The position numbers were made by a program, and so were the translations under genes. 64,000 nt of DNA from Gigaspora margarita (Eukaryota > Glomeromycota > Glomeromycetes > Diversisporales > Gigasporaceae): NCBI GenBank assembly GCA_009809945.1, contig WTPW01001560.1:56082-120081 (forward strand), read 5' to 3'. Below are positions 46,096 through 59,167 of this stretch, one piece after another (within the stretch, counting starts at the first letter, position 1; each line of letters starts with the position of its first letter). The notes beneath the pieces are model-generated. The model was not told the DNA's origin and made no database searches. It saw only the letters and a program-made list of their open reading frames with translations.

Positions 46096-46247
46096 CCTAA
46101 TTAAATATAATAGTTTAAAAGTTTTAAAGTAGTATTGTTAAGAGAAGAAAATTATTATATAAGAAAGAACATTTAATACTTGGCTATAATGAAATCTGAC
46201 ATTAAAACTAATACCGTCCAGGTAGTCAGTGTCCTGGCATAGTAAAG

Positions 46248-47515
46248 ATGAAGTCAGTACGATATCAATTACTAAAAAAACTACTTGTTGGAACATACAT
46301 TGCCAAAGAAGTTAACTCTACAAGAAAGACAGAGCATCCAAGCCCAAAGTCAATTCTTCAAAGTCCAGAATGCCTAATTTATAAAAAAGATAAACACAAG
46401 ATTAATCATTTATTAAGAGTTGTCCAAAAATTTGAAGTTGAACCAATTTTGTTTTTAGTTTATACTCACCCATTAGGAGGACACTTTGGCATAGACATAA
46501 TGTTCAACAAAATTCAAAATAAATACTATTGGCCACAAATGTACACCGATATTTGATGATTCGTTCGTACCTGTGATTCCTGCCAAAGAAGAGGTAAAAA
46601 TTTAGTAACACTACCATTACACCCAATTCTGATTGATGCTCCATTCTACAAAATCAGAATCAACATTGTTGGAAAATTACCTGTAACTCCAAAAGGTAAT
46701 AAATATATAGTAGTTGCTACAGACTACATGACCAAGTGGCCTGAAGTAAGAGCAATCAAGAATGCCAATACTCAAGAAGTAGCTGACTTTATATATGAAG
46801 ATATCGTATATCGCTATGGTTGTCCACAATACCTACTATCCAATAGAGGAACACATTTTCAGAATAATTTAATGAATGAATTCTTAAAGAAGTTCACTAT
46901 TACTCACCATTATTCGACGCCCAATCATCCACAGACAAATGGATTAGTGAAAAGATTTAATAAAATGCTTTGCAAATCTATATCCAAATTAGTAACTAAC
47001 GTTAGAGAATAGGATTTACTTATACCTTCGGTACTTTTGCATACCGCACCGCCAAGCAGAGTACAACAAAAATTTCTCCATTCTTCTTGGTATATAGAAG
47101 AGAAGCCTAATTTTCAATTCATTCTGATGAAAATGAAGAATTGTTAGAAGGAACATTTCTTCAAAGACTCTTCGATCTAATTGAAGTCTTATCTAAATTA
47201 AGAAATGATGCCGTCAGACAAGTTGAAAAAGCACAAGCAAGTGCTAAAAGAAAACATGATCAGGATTTATCACCTATAGAAGAATTAAAAAAAGGAGAGC
47301 TTGTATTAGTATACAAAGCGTCTAAACAATACTCAAAAAGTCATTAACTTCACCTGAAATGGAAAGAACCTTTTGTCGTCCACAAGGGACTCCAAAAGGA
47401 CATATATAAGTTACGTACCATAGATGGAAATATAATCAAAGCACTGATAAATCGAAAATTACTCAAGAAATATTATGCCAGAGAGGAAAGTAGTCAAAAA
47501 AAATTTTTTTGATTA
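46248..47515 (+). pseudogene. integrase region of gypsy element 2
   Basis: 46248-46556 holds the H..H part of the zinc finger (YTHPLGGHFGIDIMF), followed by two stops and the C..C part CDSCQRRGKN. The core region then has INIVGKLP (first Asp is Asn), YLLSNRGTHFQNN (second Asp is Asn) and NHPQTNGLVKRFNKML (Glu is Lys). All three catalytic acids are changed, each explained by one G-to-A step. The C-terminal tail at about 47141-47500 has KKGELVLVYKASKQ. Confidence 0.85.
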
Positions 47516-47855
47516 GTCATCAATCCCATTTATATATTCCACTAGTTATAATATTGATTACCTCATTTATCAAACAATAATTGAACCCTATGATTATTCT
47601 CCAACTGCCACCAGCCACCATCGGAACATAGTCGGACTTATGATCGACAAAATTAAAATTAACCAAAACCCATGGACCAAGAAAAACTTGAAAACCCAAC
47701 CGATTAATGTGAAATCGTGAACTGAGTTCACAGTTGAAGTCGAGAATTCCAATGCCGCTGCTCTAAGAGGAAAGAAAAATTGATCAAGCTGTCTTAAGAA
47801 GATACGAGACAGAATTAACAGTAGTGAAATCAATACATATCTAAACCTCAAATTA

Positions 47856-48294
47856 CACTGCAGTAGGACCCCGAACAATCTATGTAATGTCATATTTGAA
47901 AAATTGCTAACAGAGGGCTGTTTTTTAAAAAGGTTATATTTGAAAAGTAGGTATTGGGTAAAAAGGTTATATTTGAAAACGGATAATAGGCAAAATGAGT
48001 ATATTTGAAAGAATAGTAANNNNNNNNNNNNNNNNNNNNNNNNNNNNNNNNNNNNNNNNNNNNNNNNNNNNNNNNNNNNNNNNNNNNNNNNNNNNNNNNN
48101 NNNNNNNNNNNNNNNNNNNNNNNNNNNNNNCACTGCAGTAGGACCCCGAACAATCTATGTAATGTCATATTTGAAAAATTGCTAACAGAGGGCTGTTTTT
48201 TAAAAAGGTTATATTTGAAAAGTAGGTATTGGGTAAAAAGGTTATATTTGAAAACGGATAATAGGCAAAATGAGTATATTTGAAAGAATAGTAA
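47856..48294. other. assembly gap flanked by an identical 164-bp sequence
   Basis: 48020-48130 is a run of 111 N. The 164 bp before it (47856-48019) is identical to the 164 bp after it (48131-48294). This is most simply an unresolved overlap of two contigs, not a biological duplication. Confidence 0.85.
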
Positions 48295-48550
48295 CAGGGT
48301 AATTTTTTCAAATGTTATATTTGAAAAGTGGTGATGGGAATGGTAAGTAGTTTTTTTAGAAAGCGTTGGGTTTTTGTTGGTTTGAAAATAATTTTTTTTG
48401 AAAGCTTACATTTCGAAAATTGGGAACCAATACCAAAGTTGGTACCTGATATTTGAAATGTAGCTGATATATACCAAAGTAGAACTGCTAACAGAAAAAA
48501 TTTTTACTGTGATCCTCAAATATAACCTCACATAGATTATTCAGGGTTCT
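48140..48550. mobile_element. 411-bp hAT-like element, AGGACCCCGAA family
   Basis: Ends AGGACCCCGAACAATCTATG and AGAACCCTGAATAATCTATG (reverse strand). Flanked by ACTGCAGT (48132-48139) and GCTGCAGT (48551-48558), a 7/8 match. Interior repeats GGTTATATTTGAAAA. Second copy of the family at 22496-22922. Inserted in the 3' untranslated part of gypsy element 2. Confidence 0.85.
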
Positions 48551-48768
48551 GCTGCAGTAATACCATACGTACCTTACAACTCAGACAAAATTTTCTACGC
48601 CACTTTCAGCCTGCTAGTCCAAGATTTGAGAGTCTTGGACGACAATCAGTTTCTGACCGGTTACCCACTTCATGGCACTAGATCACAATATCGTGACAAA
48701 TGGATACTATGTGACTTTATTATATTAAGATTTTTATGCATTGTATGCATAAAATAGGCCTGGGCAAA

Positions 48769-49314
48769 TGTCATGGGCTAAAAGTGGACCTACAAAATCA
48801 GCGCAGTAAACTCGTGACTAAAAGTGGATTTACCATCAGAATTCTAGATTACTATTAGATGAGGCTTACTGGCCAAATAATAGAAAGGATAACCTAATGA
48901 AATCTGAAGAAAAAGTCCAAAAAGAAGGGCTAAAGATCAAGAAAGAAAATCTGGAAAACAAGCGATGGAAAGACTTCGTTGGAAGAAAGTGTTGTAATAA
49001 TTATTATAAGCCCCTTAATTTGTAATAGCTTCACCCTAATTATTTAATGATATATAATGTAAATTACCCTAAGCCCCTTGAGTTCGTTATGAAAAAATAA
49101 GTTATAAAAGAGCTAGGAATTCGTGTTAGTTATAAATTAACCTATGGGATTCCAATAATTCATTAACAATATATTTAACAAAACTTCCTAATAAATTTTT
49201 TAATAAATTAACTTACCAAATCACCAACATCACACCTTTGGCGAGTGCCTTATCATATTGTTTTTATAAACTTTTATCCTATAATTAATTAATCATACGA
49301 TTTATCCCATAACA
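48769..49314 (+). repeat. 3' LTR of gypsy element 2
   Basis: 546 bp; TGTCATGGGCTAAAAGTGGA start, CCCATAACA end. The preceding AATAGGCCTGGGCAAA is a weak polypurine tract. Confidence 0.9.
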
Positions 49315-49597
49315 ATATATATCAAGCTAATTTTTTTTAAATAGGTCTTATTTTATTTTAATTTATTATTATTATTCAAATACAAGATCTTTTATATATA
49401 ATTTATACAAAGTAAATACTGTAATACAGTCTTCTATAAAATAAATCACTAGATATTAAAACTGAAAAGAATTCAAATCTTTTAATAGAATTGTATTTTT
49501 ATAAATTATCACCAAAATATAAGTATAAATTTTACTATTTTTTTGCATTTAATATTTGAGGTTTTTGTGAGTATTTAAAAAAACTAGAAAAATAATA

Positions 49598-50330
49598 CAG
49601 TCATCCCTTTATAGTTACCAAGTTGGTCGTGCCTTATTTTGGTGATTGCATAGAGATATGACTATAAATAAAATATCTTGTCATAATCATTTGCCTATAG
49701 GTAAATGAGTGTTTAATATAATAAGTAGTTGTAGCATAATTAAAAAATTTAAAATATTTAACAGTGAATAACTTTTGATCCAGTGGTCCAATATAGATGA
49801 AATGACTAGTAGAGTGCTTGTCTCAATGAGACAATTTTAATGAGCCTACAATCATCCAAATCTAATTACAGAACCAAGATCACTACAGATTTTTTACTCA
49901 GATGTTTAAATTTAATCAATTTTTAAACACATAAAGTGATACAAATCCTTAATGTCCTCAGGAACTTGTAATTAGTGTTTTCAATTTTGGGTTCATTAGA
50001 ATCATCTCATCTAGATGAACATTTTAGTAGTTGTTTTATCCAAATTGGGGTATTGAATCAATAGTTATTTGTCATCAAACCTTTAAGAAGCTTTAGTAGA
50101 TAATTTTAAATACATATAAATATGGATATAGGCAATTAGATTTTATAATCATATTTATTTAAAAATTGGTGACTATAGTATAATGAGGGATTATAATAAC
50201 AAAATTGTTAAAAAATCAAAATTTATAGTAATAGTGATTATAAGCTATTTGTAACTATAATGAGGCTTTTTACTAGTCAAGTGCACAAAATTGGGTGCTT
50301 AAATAGAGGTGTGACTATAGGAACAGACAA
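49598..50330. mobile_element. candidate TA-flanked element with CAGTCATCCC end
   Basis: TA then CAGTCATCCCTTTATAGTTA at 49596-49617 resembles the end of the element at 11116. A possible right end near 50300-50330 (TATTTAAGCACCC and TATAGTCACACC on the reverse strand) is only partly inverted to it. Confidence 0.4.
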
Positions 50331-50501
50331 CATATGTATAAACTGATACAATACAAAACTATATCTAATTAATTTACTAATAGTAACTGATTAAATATTT
50401 TAAATATAGTAAAAAGCATAGATAGCTTGTAATATTAAAAACTAGTAAACAATATTATAAGAATTATTAAATCATTTTACTAATTTTATTTTCAAAGCAG
50501 T

Positions 50502-50640
50502 ATAAGGCCAAGCAAAATTAATTTCTTGGATTTCATAACCTGGTCAGATAAAAATCCAAAATTGGAATTTTTAATTTTTTTTAAATTTAACAATAAAAAT
50601 TTAGATAAGAGTGATATTGAAAATTTTATGAAGTGTATAT
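50502..50640. repeat. partial TAAGGCCA-type TIR family copy
   Basis: TATAAGGCCAAGCAAAATTA and CATAACCTGGTCAGATAAAA resemble one arm of the family at 36034. The other arm is not clear. Confidence 0.45.
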
Positions 50641-50649
50641 TAGGTTTTT

Positions 50650-51075
50650 AATACCAAAATCTTATAATTAATTGGACAATGCATTAAACAAGTATAAATA
50701 TAAATTTCTGCACATAAACATCATGCTATGCATCACATAATACTATGTTTATTTATTGTATAAGAATTGTTTAACCAAACATTGCTTTAATAGGTTTTTG
50801 TCTTGATTAAAGTGCATGATGATACTATAAAAAATATCCTTTTTTTCTTTCAGAATTGCACTAATTAAATATGGTATGAATGCATTATATGTCAAGAAGG
50901 AGCATGGTGATCAAGAAAAATACTAATATCTAATAATTTAATTCTGATTACTTATATGAAATATATATAATTGATTAATAGGCCTGATTTTAAAATTAGT
51001 TTAACATGTAATGAATTTTGTAATGACCATCATAATTATAGTTAAATCTGCTTTGTAGATCACATTTTGTTCTGT
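50650..51075. repeat. dispersed direct repeat, copy 1 (partner at 58530-59020)
   Basis: GGACAATGCATTAAACA, AAATTTCTGCAC, AGAATTGTTTAACCAAACAT, GGTTTTTGTCTT, AAAGTGCATGA and CTTTCAGAATTGCACTAA occur in the same order and spacing at 58530-58830, with later matches to about 51075. No reading frame is shared. The T-rich stretch ending TTTCAG looks like a splice acceptor. Confidence 0.75.
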
Positions 51076-52309
51076 TTTTTAATACCCTTAAACAACTTTT
51101 AAAATTGTGCTTCTATTGGTTGATTACCTAATTATATATACAAACTATTTTGAGCATAAAAAAAGTCATCAAATGTTTAATGAATTTGAAGCATTTTGCA
51201 TAATAGTCTTAATTAAATAAACTTAAAGTTCACAAACAAGTGCAAGAACATTTGCTGCAATAGATAAAAAAAAACATGATAGTAATTAAAAAAATAGTAA
51301 ATACATTAGCAAAAATATTAAGAAAAATTATATCCTACTAAGATTCAGATGATTGATTTGTAGCAAATTTTTATGTTTATGCTTTTGATTGGTTATACAG
51401 CCTGTGATCAATATGTTAAGACTAAAATATCAATGAGCAAGTTATGATTAAGAATGTTATTATTATCAATTGTTCAATTATGATAGTACATACATATGTA
51501 CAAAATCAACCTTAACTATATATGGTATTCTAACAAAATTATTTATGTTAAATCATAGTAAGGCTATGCTAAGTAAAACTATGTTTAATATAACCCTTCT
51601 CCTCTTTTTGAGCCTCAGATAGAGGGGTAATAAACATTACTTAATATAAAAATCATATTAACTGTTCAAAAAAAATTTTTTTTAGCCAATCAAAATCTTA
51701 TGTTTTTTTTACCTTTCTCCTCATATTTAGAAGTGCAGATCGGAATGGCCTAGGCTACTTTTTTTGAACAAAGTCACCAAAAAATCAGTAGCTTATTTTT
51801 GAATAAAAAAGGTTATTTAGCAATTGCAAGTAGTTGCTATATAGTAAAGTCCAAATCTCTACTACTTGTAATTCTCTAAATGCTAAAAAAATGTAGCCTT
51901 TAAAATAAATTTGATTGGTTTATTTCTGATCCAGTGGTTGTATGTGTTATGTTGTCATTATGTAGATCATTAATCACTGCCAGAATTTATCCTTTAAAAT
52001 GCTTTTGATTGGTTGATTACTGATCTGGTGATTACATGCATTATTTTTTATCTATTATTGTGAGTTATAGTAAGTAGATATGTCATAGTATAGTAATAAT
52101 TATGGTGTTGAAGTGGTGATATAGCAATCATGTGTATATAATGTAATAGCGTAATAATTACATAATTATAAAATAATTTAAAGGTGACTATAATACATAT
52201 AATTTAATAGATAGACTAAATAAAAATTGACAGACATTAACACAACAGGGATACTAGTGGCACCCACCTTCTTTTTAATATATAATTATATTAACACATG
52301 ATTGTGAGT

Positions 52310-52780
52310 AAAATTAAAATTTCATTCTAAGGTTAAAGTATTACTATGCCAATTTGGAAATAAAAATATCTATATCTAGAATATTTATTCAATCTTGTGA
52401 TAAAATTACAAATTATTACTTATTGCATCAGTATACAAACTGAAAAATAAAATCAATTTTATGAGATACTGTGAGCAAAGTCACATAGTATCCATTTGTT
52501 ATGAGACCAGAACCCAGATCTATATTGAATAAATAATTGATAAATAGTAAAATTAAAATTCCATTCTAAGGTTGAAGTATTATTATGCCAATTCAGAAAT
52601 AAAGAACATATCCAGTATATTTATTCAATTACATGATAAAATTACAAATCCTTATTTATTGTGTTAGTAATACAAACCAAAAAATGAAATCCAATTTTAT
52701 AAGATATCATGACAAAGTCACATGGTATCATTTGTCACAAAACCAGAACCCAGGTTTATGCAAATTGATGATTGGTAAAT
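52310..52780. repeat. ~240-bp diverged tandem duplication
   Basis: TAAAATTAAAATTTCATTCT at about 52311 recurs as TAAAATTAAAATTCCATTCT at about 52548. The copies keep CATAGTATCCATTTGT / CATGGTATCATTTGT and ACCAGAACCCAG near their ends. Non-coding. Confidence 0.75.
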
Positions 52781-54079
52781 ATGAGGTAGTGGTAATGTAT
52801 TGTAGGTAACAGGTATGGGCATGCATAAGGACAACATATTGAGTGAGTATGTTATGAGTAAGTAAGTATTAGATCATAAGAAACAGTTATTTAAGAGAAG
52901 GGCAGGAAATTGTTCTCCCTCTTTTGTTTTTGCTGCCAGCTTGACACAAGTCTAGCTTCATCATTAATGTTACGTAGCCAAATATAAAATGAAAACAAAG
53001 TCAAGATCAATAGTATTTGTAGAAAATAATAATGATATCCAGGATATTGCCAGCTGTGTTGACCCCAGAGAATAGTTTAGGAAATGATTCAGAAGAAAAA
53101 TGGTATCAGTAATTAAAAAATACACTGGACTGATTGCCAATGGAGTGTTGCAATTGCTATATAGAGTGAAGGTTTATTGGTGATAGGAACTAAAAAAGAG
53201 ATTTGGTTGAAAAATTAGTAAGGAGAGTAGTTAGTGAAGTGAAAGAAAAAGGTAGAGTGGCGAATAGTGGTCAAAAGAGAAATGCATAAGAAAAGAAAAG
53301 TAATAGTAATAAATATTGTAGGTATGAAGAGCACATAAGAATGATATAGAGTGAGAATGTTTTTGCGTAAGTATGAAATCATGAAAAAAGATTGTTTAAG
53401 AGAAGAAAGGAATATTTAAGATGTTAAAGCATTTAGAAGGTAGAAGTATAGGTGTAATCGATAGCCTGACCCAGAAAATTAGTGACCCTCTTGTAAAATT
53501 TGCCAAACTTATAATATATTAAAATATCTTTCTATGTGCCAAAGGCACATATCAAATGCTAGTTTTATTATATTAATTGATTAAGTGTTTAAGTAAATAT
53601 ATTTAGAAGTGTTTAGCACTCCAAAAAACATTTAATCATATATTTTTTAGACAAATGTATTATTTATTAAAGCCTGTAAAAGCTTTGGACAATTCAGATA
53701 TTTGGATATATTGAATATAAACAAGACCAAAAAAGTTCTTAGATAAGCAAAATGTACAGCATGCTCTAACCATTAACTAACCAATCTATAAAATCTTTAG
53801 TTTGCTATAGTAGTTTGTATTATTGTTTGAAGTACATTATGTAGAGTCATAGTGATCTGGTTTATATGTGCATTTGCAAATTATAGATTTTAATTAGTTA
53901 ATTAGATCAAAACAATTAGTACTCTGATAAAAATAGCTGTTTTGTCAAGCTGATTTATATATATTTTTTTAAGACTCAAAATATTTCTATTTACCTAGTA
54001 TAGTATAATAAAAATTATATATCAGATGACTTTCACCCAGATAAAAATAGAATTTCTCTAATTATTATATTTTTAAATG

Positions 54080-54205
54080 AAAAAAATAAATAAATAAAAA
54101 AATAAAAAAAGATAAAAAAAAAAATAAAAAATAAAAAAATAAAAAAAAAATAAAAAAAAATAAAAAAATAAAAAAATAAAAAAAAATAAAAAATAAATTA
54201 AAATT
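54080..54205. repeat. (AAAAAAT)n low-complexity tract
   Basis: A-rich, broken only by single T at irregular 5-9 base steps. Nothing else of note lies in 52781-55150, which shows no gene that I can support. Confidence 0.85.
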
Positions 54206-55158
54206 AAATTGTTCAAAAATTAAAGCATATAGCTTTAATTTTGAGTCATAACATTTGGTTCTTTTACAAATTTTTTTTCTCTCTATATTTATATACTATA
54301 ATATTCTTTGTTCATGTTCAAACATGTTAGATAATAATTCTTAGTAGCTATAATTGGCTTAATAATAAATTTGAAATACCAGATATTAGATAAATTTAAG
54401 CAACATAGGTTCTGTTGATAATTAATAATAGTATCTGATGTTTGCAAAAAAGCATTTATTATTTTTTATACTTTTTTTTAAAAAAAAATGGTTGGTTGAA
54501 TATTGACAAAATTTTATTGCTATAAAAAAAGCTAAATTTATTTAAAGTTGGATATGAAACCAACAGATTTTGAAATTCTTATCATAACTTGTTTGTACAC
54601 TTATACTATAAATTTAATTTATAGAATTATAAGCTAAAGTGTATTTGGAGCTTATGATATTTTCTTCTTAATAATCTTTTTTGTGCAAATAAAAATCAAC
54701 TATTTTTTACTTAATGTACTTTTAAGACTAACTTGTTTTATACTTTATTACTTTATATTCTTATTAACAACTATAAATTCAAGTTATATTTTCTAATTAT
54801 AATTTGCAAAGTATGGTTATCTAGAAAACTTATATATTTATTTAGAAGAGTTATAATGTTATAATATTGATTTTAGCCACAGTCTATATGTCTTTTCATA
54901 CTCAATCATGCAAGTATTGTAAGTTAGTTTTCTATATATATTTGCAAACTCAAGGTTCTATAATTGAACTTTATATTTACAAATTTTCTAAGTAGAAAAC
55001 TTATTAGAAAGCCTTAGTTCTACTAATTTTATATGAATTTGACTTTTTTAGTTTTAATTAAGGGCAGGGTGTACATAGATCATTTTTCATATAATCTACA
55101 TAGTATATTCTTTTTATATAATAAATAAAAATGCTTCTAGTAGCATTTTAACCAATTA

Positions 55159-55983
55159 TAGTCAAACCTCCCTAAGTGCACCTCCCTAAGTGCACACTCT
55201 TCTTAAGTGCACACCTTAGTCTGGTTCCAAGCTTGGGACTTAATGATAAGTGCACACCCTTCATACTCTTGCTTGCATAGATTTTTGTGGTCCCAGGCTT
55301 ATATATGCACCTTTATAAATGCATACACATGATCAATATAAAATTTGACCAATTAAATTACTGGATTTACCAATTTTAAAAACTGGATTCAATACTAATA
55401 AAAGTTAAAATCTCATGTGAATTATATGCAATTACAAAGCAGTTAAACAACAATGGCATATTTACATTGCTATACAATGTGCTTAGATATCTTAAGCTAT
55501 TTTGTACTTAATAATTTTTTTAAATAATATATGTATTTATTTACTAATATTTGTATTTATTTAGTCTTTTTTATTGTATTAATTATTTATAAACAATTAT
55601 TTATTGATAAAATGCTTTAGTTATTTTATTTTTTTATTTGTATTAACTTTAAGTTGAGATAATAATTTAAATAACTTGGTTTTAGTGTAAGGTTTGGATT
55701 ATTGAAAGTTTGATCCAAATTCCTTAGTGGTTTAATTGTTCAACCATTTAATTTAGCTAAAATTACATAATTCTGGCCCATAATTAACATAATTTGGCCT
55801 AATACTATAAAAATTTTTATACAGTTAAATGGTTCAATCTCTTGTTTTAGCATTTATGAACACATGTATTATTAATTATGTGCATTTATATTATTTTATA
55901 TATATATTCACTATAAATGCACACCCTCTATAAAACATATTCATGTCTGGTCCTAATAGTGTGCACTTAGGAAGATTTGACTG
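55159..55983. mobile_element. 825-bp TA-flanked TIR element
   Basis: TA at 55157-55158 and 55984-55985. Ends TAGTCAAACCTCCCTAAGTG and CAGTCAAATCTTCCTAAGTG (reverse strand), both followed by CACAC-like words (CTAAGTGCACAC). The left end has CTCCCTAAGTGCAC twice. No ORF. The sequence at 63890 is the start of a related copy. Confidence 0.8.
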
Positions 55984-57318
55984 TATTATCAAATTTATAT
56001 AATATATAGTTTAATTATAATAATAAAGTAGTATAGTATAAATTGCTTTAAAGAAAGTTAACTTTATATATAACCAAAATTTTTCTGGATGCTATATAGT
56101 TTTGATTGGTCAAATCATATGATATTTATATGTAAAACATCAATATCATATAATTTTAAATATATTTAATTTTTTTAAACTCATAATTTTTTGTTGGACC
56201 TTTTTTATTAAATAATACATAAAAAAAGGTATATATAGCCAATTCCATATACAGAATTAATAGTTCTTAATTATAAAACTTCAGTTAAGAAATCTATATC
56301 AAAAAAACATGTACACATTACAAAGCTAATGTCTTGATAGCTTCTTGAATGCTCTTCTTTCTTTAACCTAGCAGGTATATAGGGCAAAACTATACTACTG
56401 CACTTGTTAATATTTTGTATTAAAAAACATGTAAAACACTAACCCTTAGATTTAACAAATCCTCTTTAAGTTGAGGTCTTATTATAATACAAAAAGAAAT
56501 AAAAATTGCAAAATTATATAGTTATAAACAAGCAAAGCACCTATATTCTATTAAAATGATTTTAATAATATTGACTTTCTGGCAATATTCTTTAATATGG
56601 TTATAGTAGAACTATTTCTATGAAAACCTAACTACAACAATCAAACCCATAAATTTTATGAAAAAAGAAAAAGTGAACCAGAGCCTAAAACAGTCTTTTT
56701 AATTAAAAATATAAATTTCTTCATGTATTATCCTGTTAGGTGAGACTATTTCACATTAGATATTGTTCTGATATAATTACATAATGCAATAATCACTGGG
56801 CTATATTTCATAAAATGAAGTTAATGTTTACTGCCTGCACCATTTTTCAATTTACAATTATTAATTGACTTATGCATATGAAAAAAAGAAATTATACATT
56901 TAATCGGCCTCTTCAATCATAAAAATTAAAAAATTTATAAAGTCTATGATCTGTGCAGTTTATTTTCAAGTTACTAAAATCAACAAATCAAAAAAATACT
57001 AAGATGATATGATATATACAGTAGCACAAATAAAATTATTACTACAGAAACAAGGTTATAATAATTAAAAATTTTGTTGCACATAACTGCTATATGCAAC
57101 CAAGTTTTTTAAAAGTTTTAAAACTATAGTAATAGTTCAAAATATTTGAAAAATATTTAATGCATTTACTGATCGATATTCTTATTTATTTTTGCTCTTA
57201 TATATAATATTATTTTCATTTACTAGTTGTTACTATCGTATTTATTGATTATTAAATAAATAATGTGGTCTAAAATACTATAAACTCAAAATTTTGTTTT
57301 TTAAAAGTAGTTATATAT

Positions 57319-58272
57319 AAGGGAGATATGCCTAATTTGGCTCAGTTAAGTTCTACGATGAATATCACGTGACTTATTAGCCAAATCGGTTTATTTTGGC
57401 ACCATTCGATTCGTCTCATCGAGACGAATCGAATGACACCAAAATCACCTGATTACGTCACTCAATCAAGAGCTATCGCCCTTTAAAGTTTATCCCAAAA
57501 ACACAGTTCTATTTTGGAGTAGTGCCTAATTTGGCGCACTAAAGATTTCTTATGATATCTTGTGAACCAATGATCCAAATTACACGATTTTGGCACCATT
57601 CGATTCGTCACGAAGAGACGAGTCGGATGGTACTAAAATCACGTGATTTTGATCGATAGTTCACAAAATATCATCATTTGACTAAAATAATCTGTGCAAA
57701 GCAACTTTTGAAATTAATAAAAAATCGCAGATAACTTTTTGACGACTGGTTCATTTTTTATGATTTTGCTACCAACATGACGGCCTTGAAGAGACGATTC
57801 CAACGAGCCCAAAATCGTTAAAATTCAATCACAGAGTCACAAGATCATTAAGATTTTCTTATTATTTTGATGAAAATTAGATTAGTTAAACTAATTAACT
57901 TTTATTAAAAGTGATACGAAAATCTTAACGATATTGTGATCCCGTGATTGGACTTTAACGATTTTGGGCTTGCTGGAATCGTCTCTTCAAGGTGGTCATT
58001 TTGGTAGTAAAATCATCAAAAATGGACCAGTCTATCAAAATTTATCTACGATTTTATGTTAATTTTTAAAGATTATATATTTATATGTTATTTTGGTTAA
58101 ATGCCAATATCTTGTGAACGAACAGTCAGAATCATATGATTTTGGTACCATTCGATTCGTCTCGATGAGACGAATCGAATGGTACCAAAATCACGTGATT
58201 CTGATCGACAGTTCGTAAGATATTGTTAGTGCGTCAAATTAGGCACTGCGCCAAATTAGGCATACCTCCCTT
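57319..58272. mobile_element. ~950-bp TIR element made of nested palindromes
   Basis: Ends AAGGGAGATATGCCTAATTT and AAGGGAGGTATGCCTAATTT (reverse strand). Between them, near-perfect palindromes of TTTTGGCACCATTCGATTCG type occur around 57396-57455, 57580-57640 and 58137-58195. A larger inverted pair is at about 57725-57860 / 57895-58040. TTGGCGCACTAA-like copies of the ends also occur inside. TA-rich flanks hide the target duplication. Confidence 0.8.
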
Positions 58273-58529
58273 ATATATTAGTTTTCTTAGCTATTTACAG
58301 CATCATTATCTTTAAAGCATGATAAAAAAAGTACAAGTATAATCAAAATCAGGTTTGATAGTGAAAACATGGTGATTCATAATAATGCACATTAAATTTC
58401 TTATTTTTATTAAATTTTGATTTATAATTTTGTTCAAATATTCTATTCCTGGTTTTACTATTGTATTTACAATAATTAAGATTGTATAGTTATTAATCCA
58501 TTTTTAATAGTATATGTACACAAAATTTT

Positions 58530-59020
58530 ATAACTAAATGGACAATGCATTAAACACAGTACACACATGAATTTCTGCACTTAAACATCATTATATGCAC
58601 CACATAATACTATATTTATCTATAGTATGAGAATTGTTTAACCAAACATCACTTTAACAGGTTTTTGTCTTAATTAAAGTGCATGACAAACACTATAAAA
58701 AATGTCTTTTTTTATTTTATCTTTCAGAATTGCACTAACTATGTTATGAAATTACATGAAAAGAAGGAGCATAATACTGTGTTAGTTATTTATTATAAGC
58801 ATATATGAATATTGATTAAAAAATTCTAATGTCTAGATAATTTAAAGCCTGATTACAGTTGTTGTAGCATATAATTGATAATTAATTGATTGATTGGATA
58901 CTGTAGCAATGACATTGATCATTAACAAATTTTGGGACTTAATGTGAAAATTAGTATAACACATAATAAATTTTGTAGTAATTGTAATAGAACAGTGAAA
59001 TCTGCTTTGTAATATATCTG
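58530..59020. repeat. dispersed direct repeat, copy 2 (partner at 50650-51075)
   Basis: Same order of words as copy 1, including ATCTTTCAGAATTGCACTAA and, later, TCTGCTTTGTA. The two copies lie 7.9 kb apart in the same orientation. Confidence 0.75.
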
Positions 59021-59167
59021 TATATGTTGAAATATGCATTTTAGTATGTTTTTTATTATAATAAAAGAAGATTTTACTATAACATGATGATCATAAAGAT
59101 TTCACTATTTTACAACTCAGTTTCACTCTGTCACATTATAATTATTGCAATTACAGTAAATTTTTAG

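Larger units (their letters stand above)
41288..49314 (+). mobile_element. Ty3/gypsy LTR retrotransposon 2 (decayed)
   Basis: LTRs at 41288-41837 and 48769-49314, TG...CA ends. ATATAT occurs on both outer flanks (about 41282-41287 and 49315-49320), an even-length target duplication. The primer site TTTGGTGGTGACTGTGAG starts at 41838. The region order is gag, protease, RT, RNase H, integrase. Stops and shifts are throughout, a hAT-like element splits gag, another splits the region after integrase, and a run of 111 N lies at 48020-48130. Confidence 0.9.

Noticed and set aside
47594..48168. Minus-strand ORFs across the gap
   Set aside because: They are held open by N and by the transposon interior; not coding.
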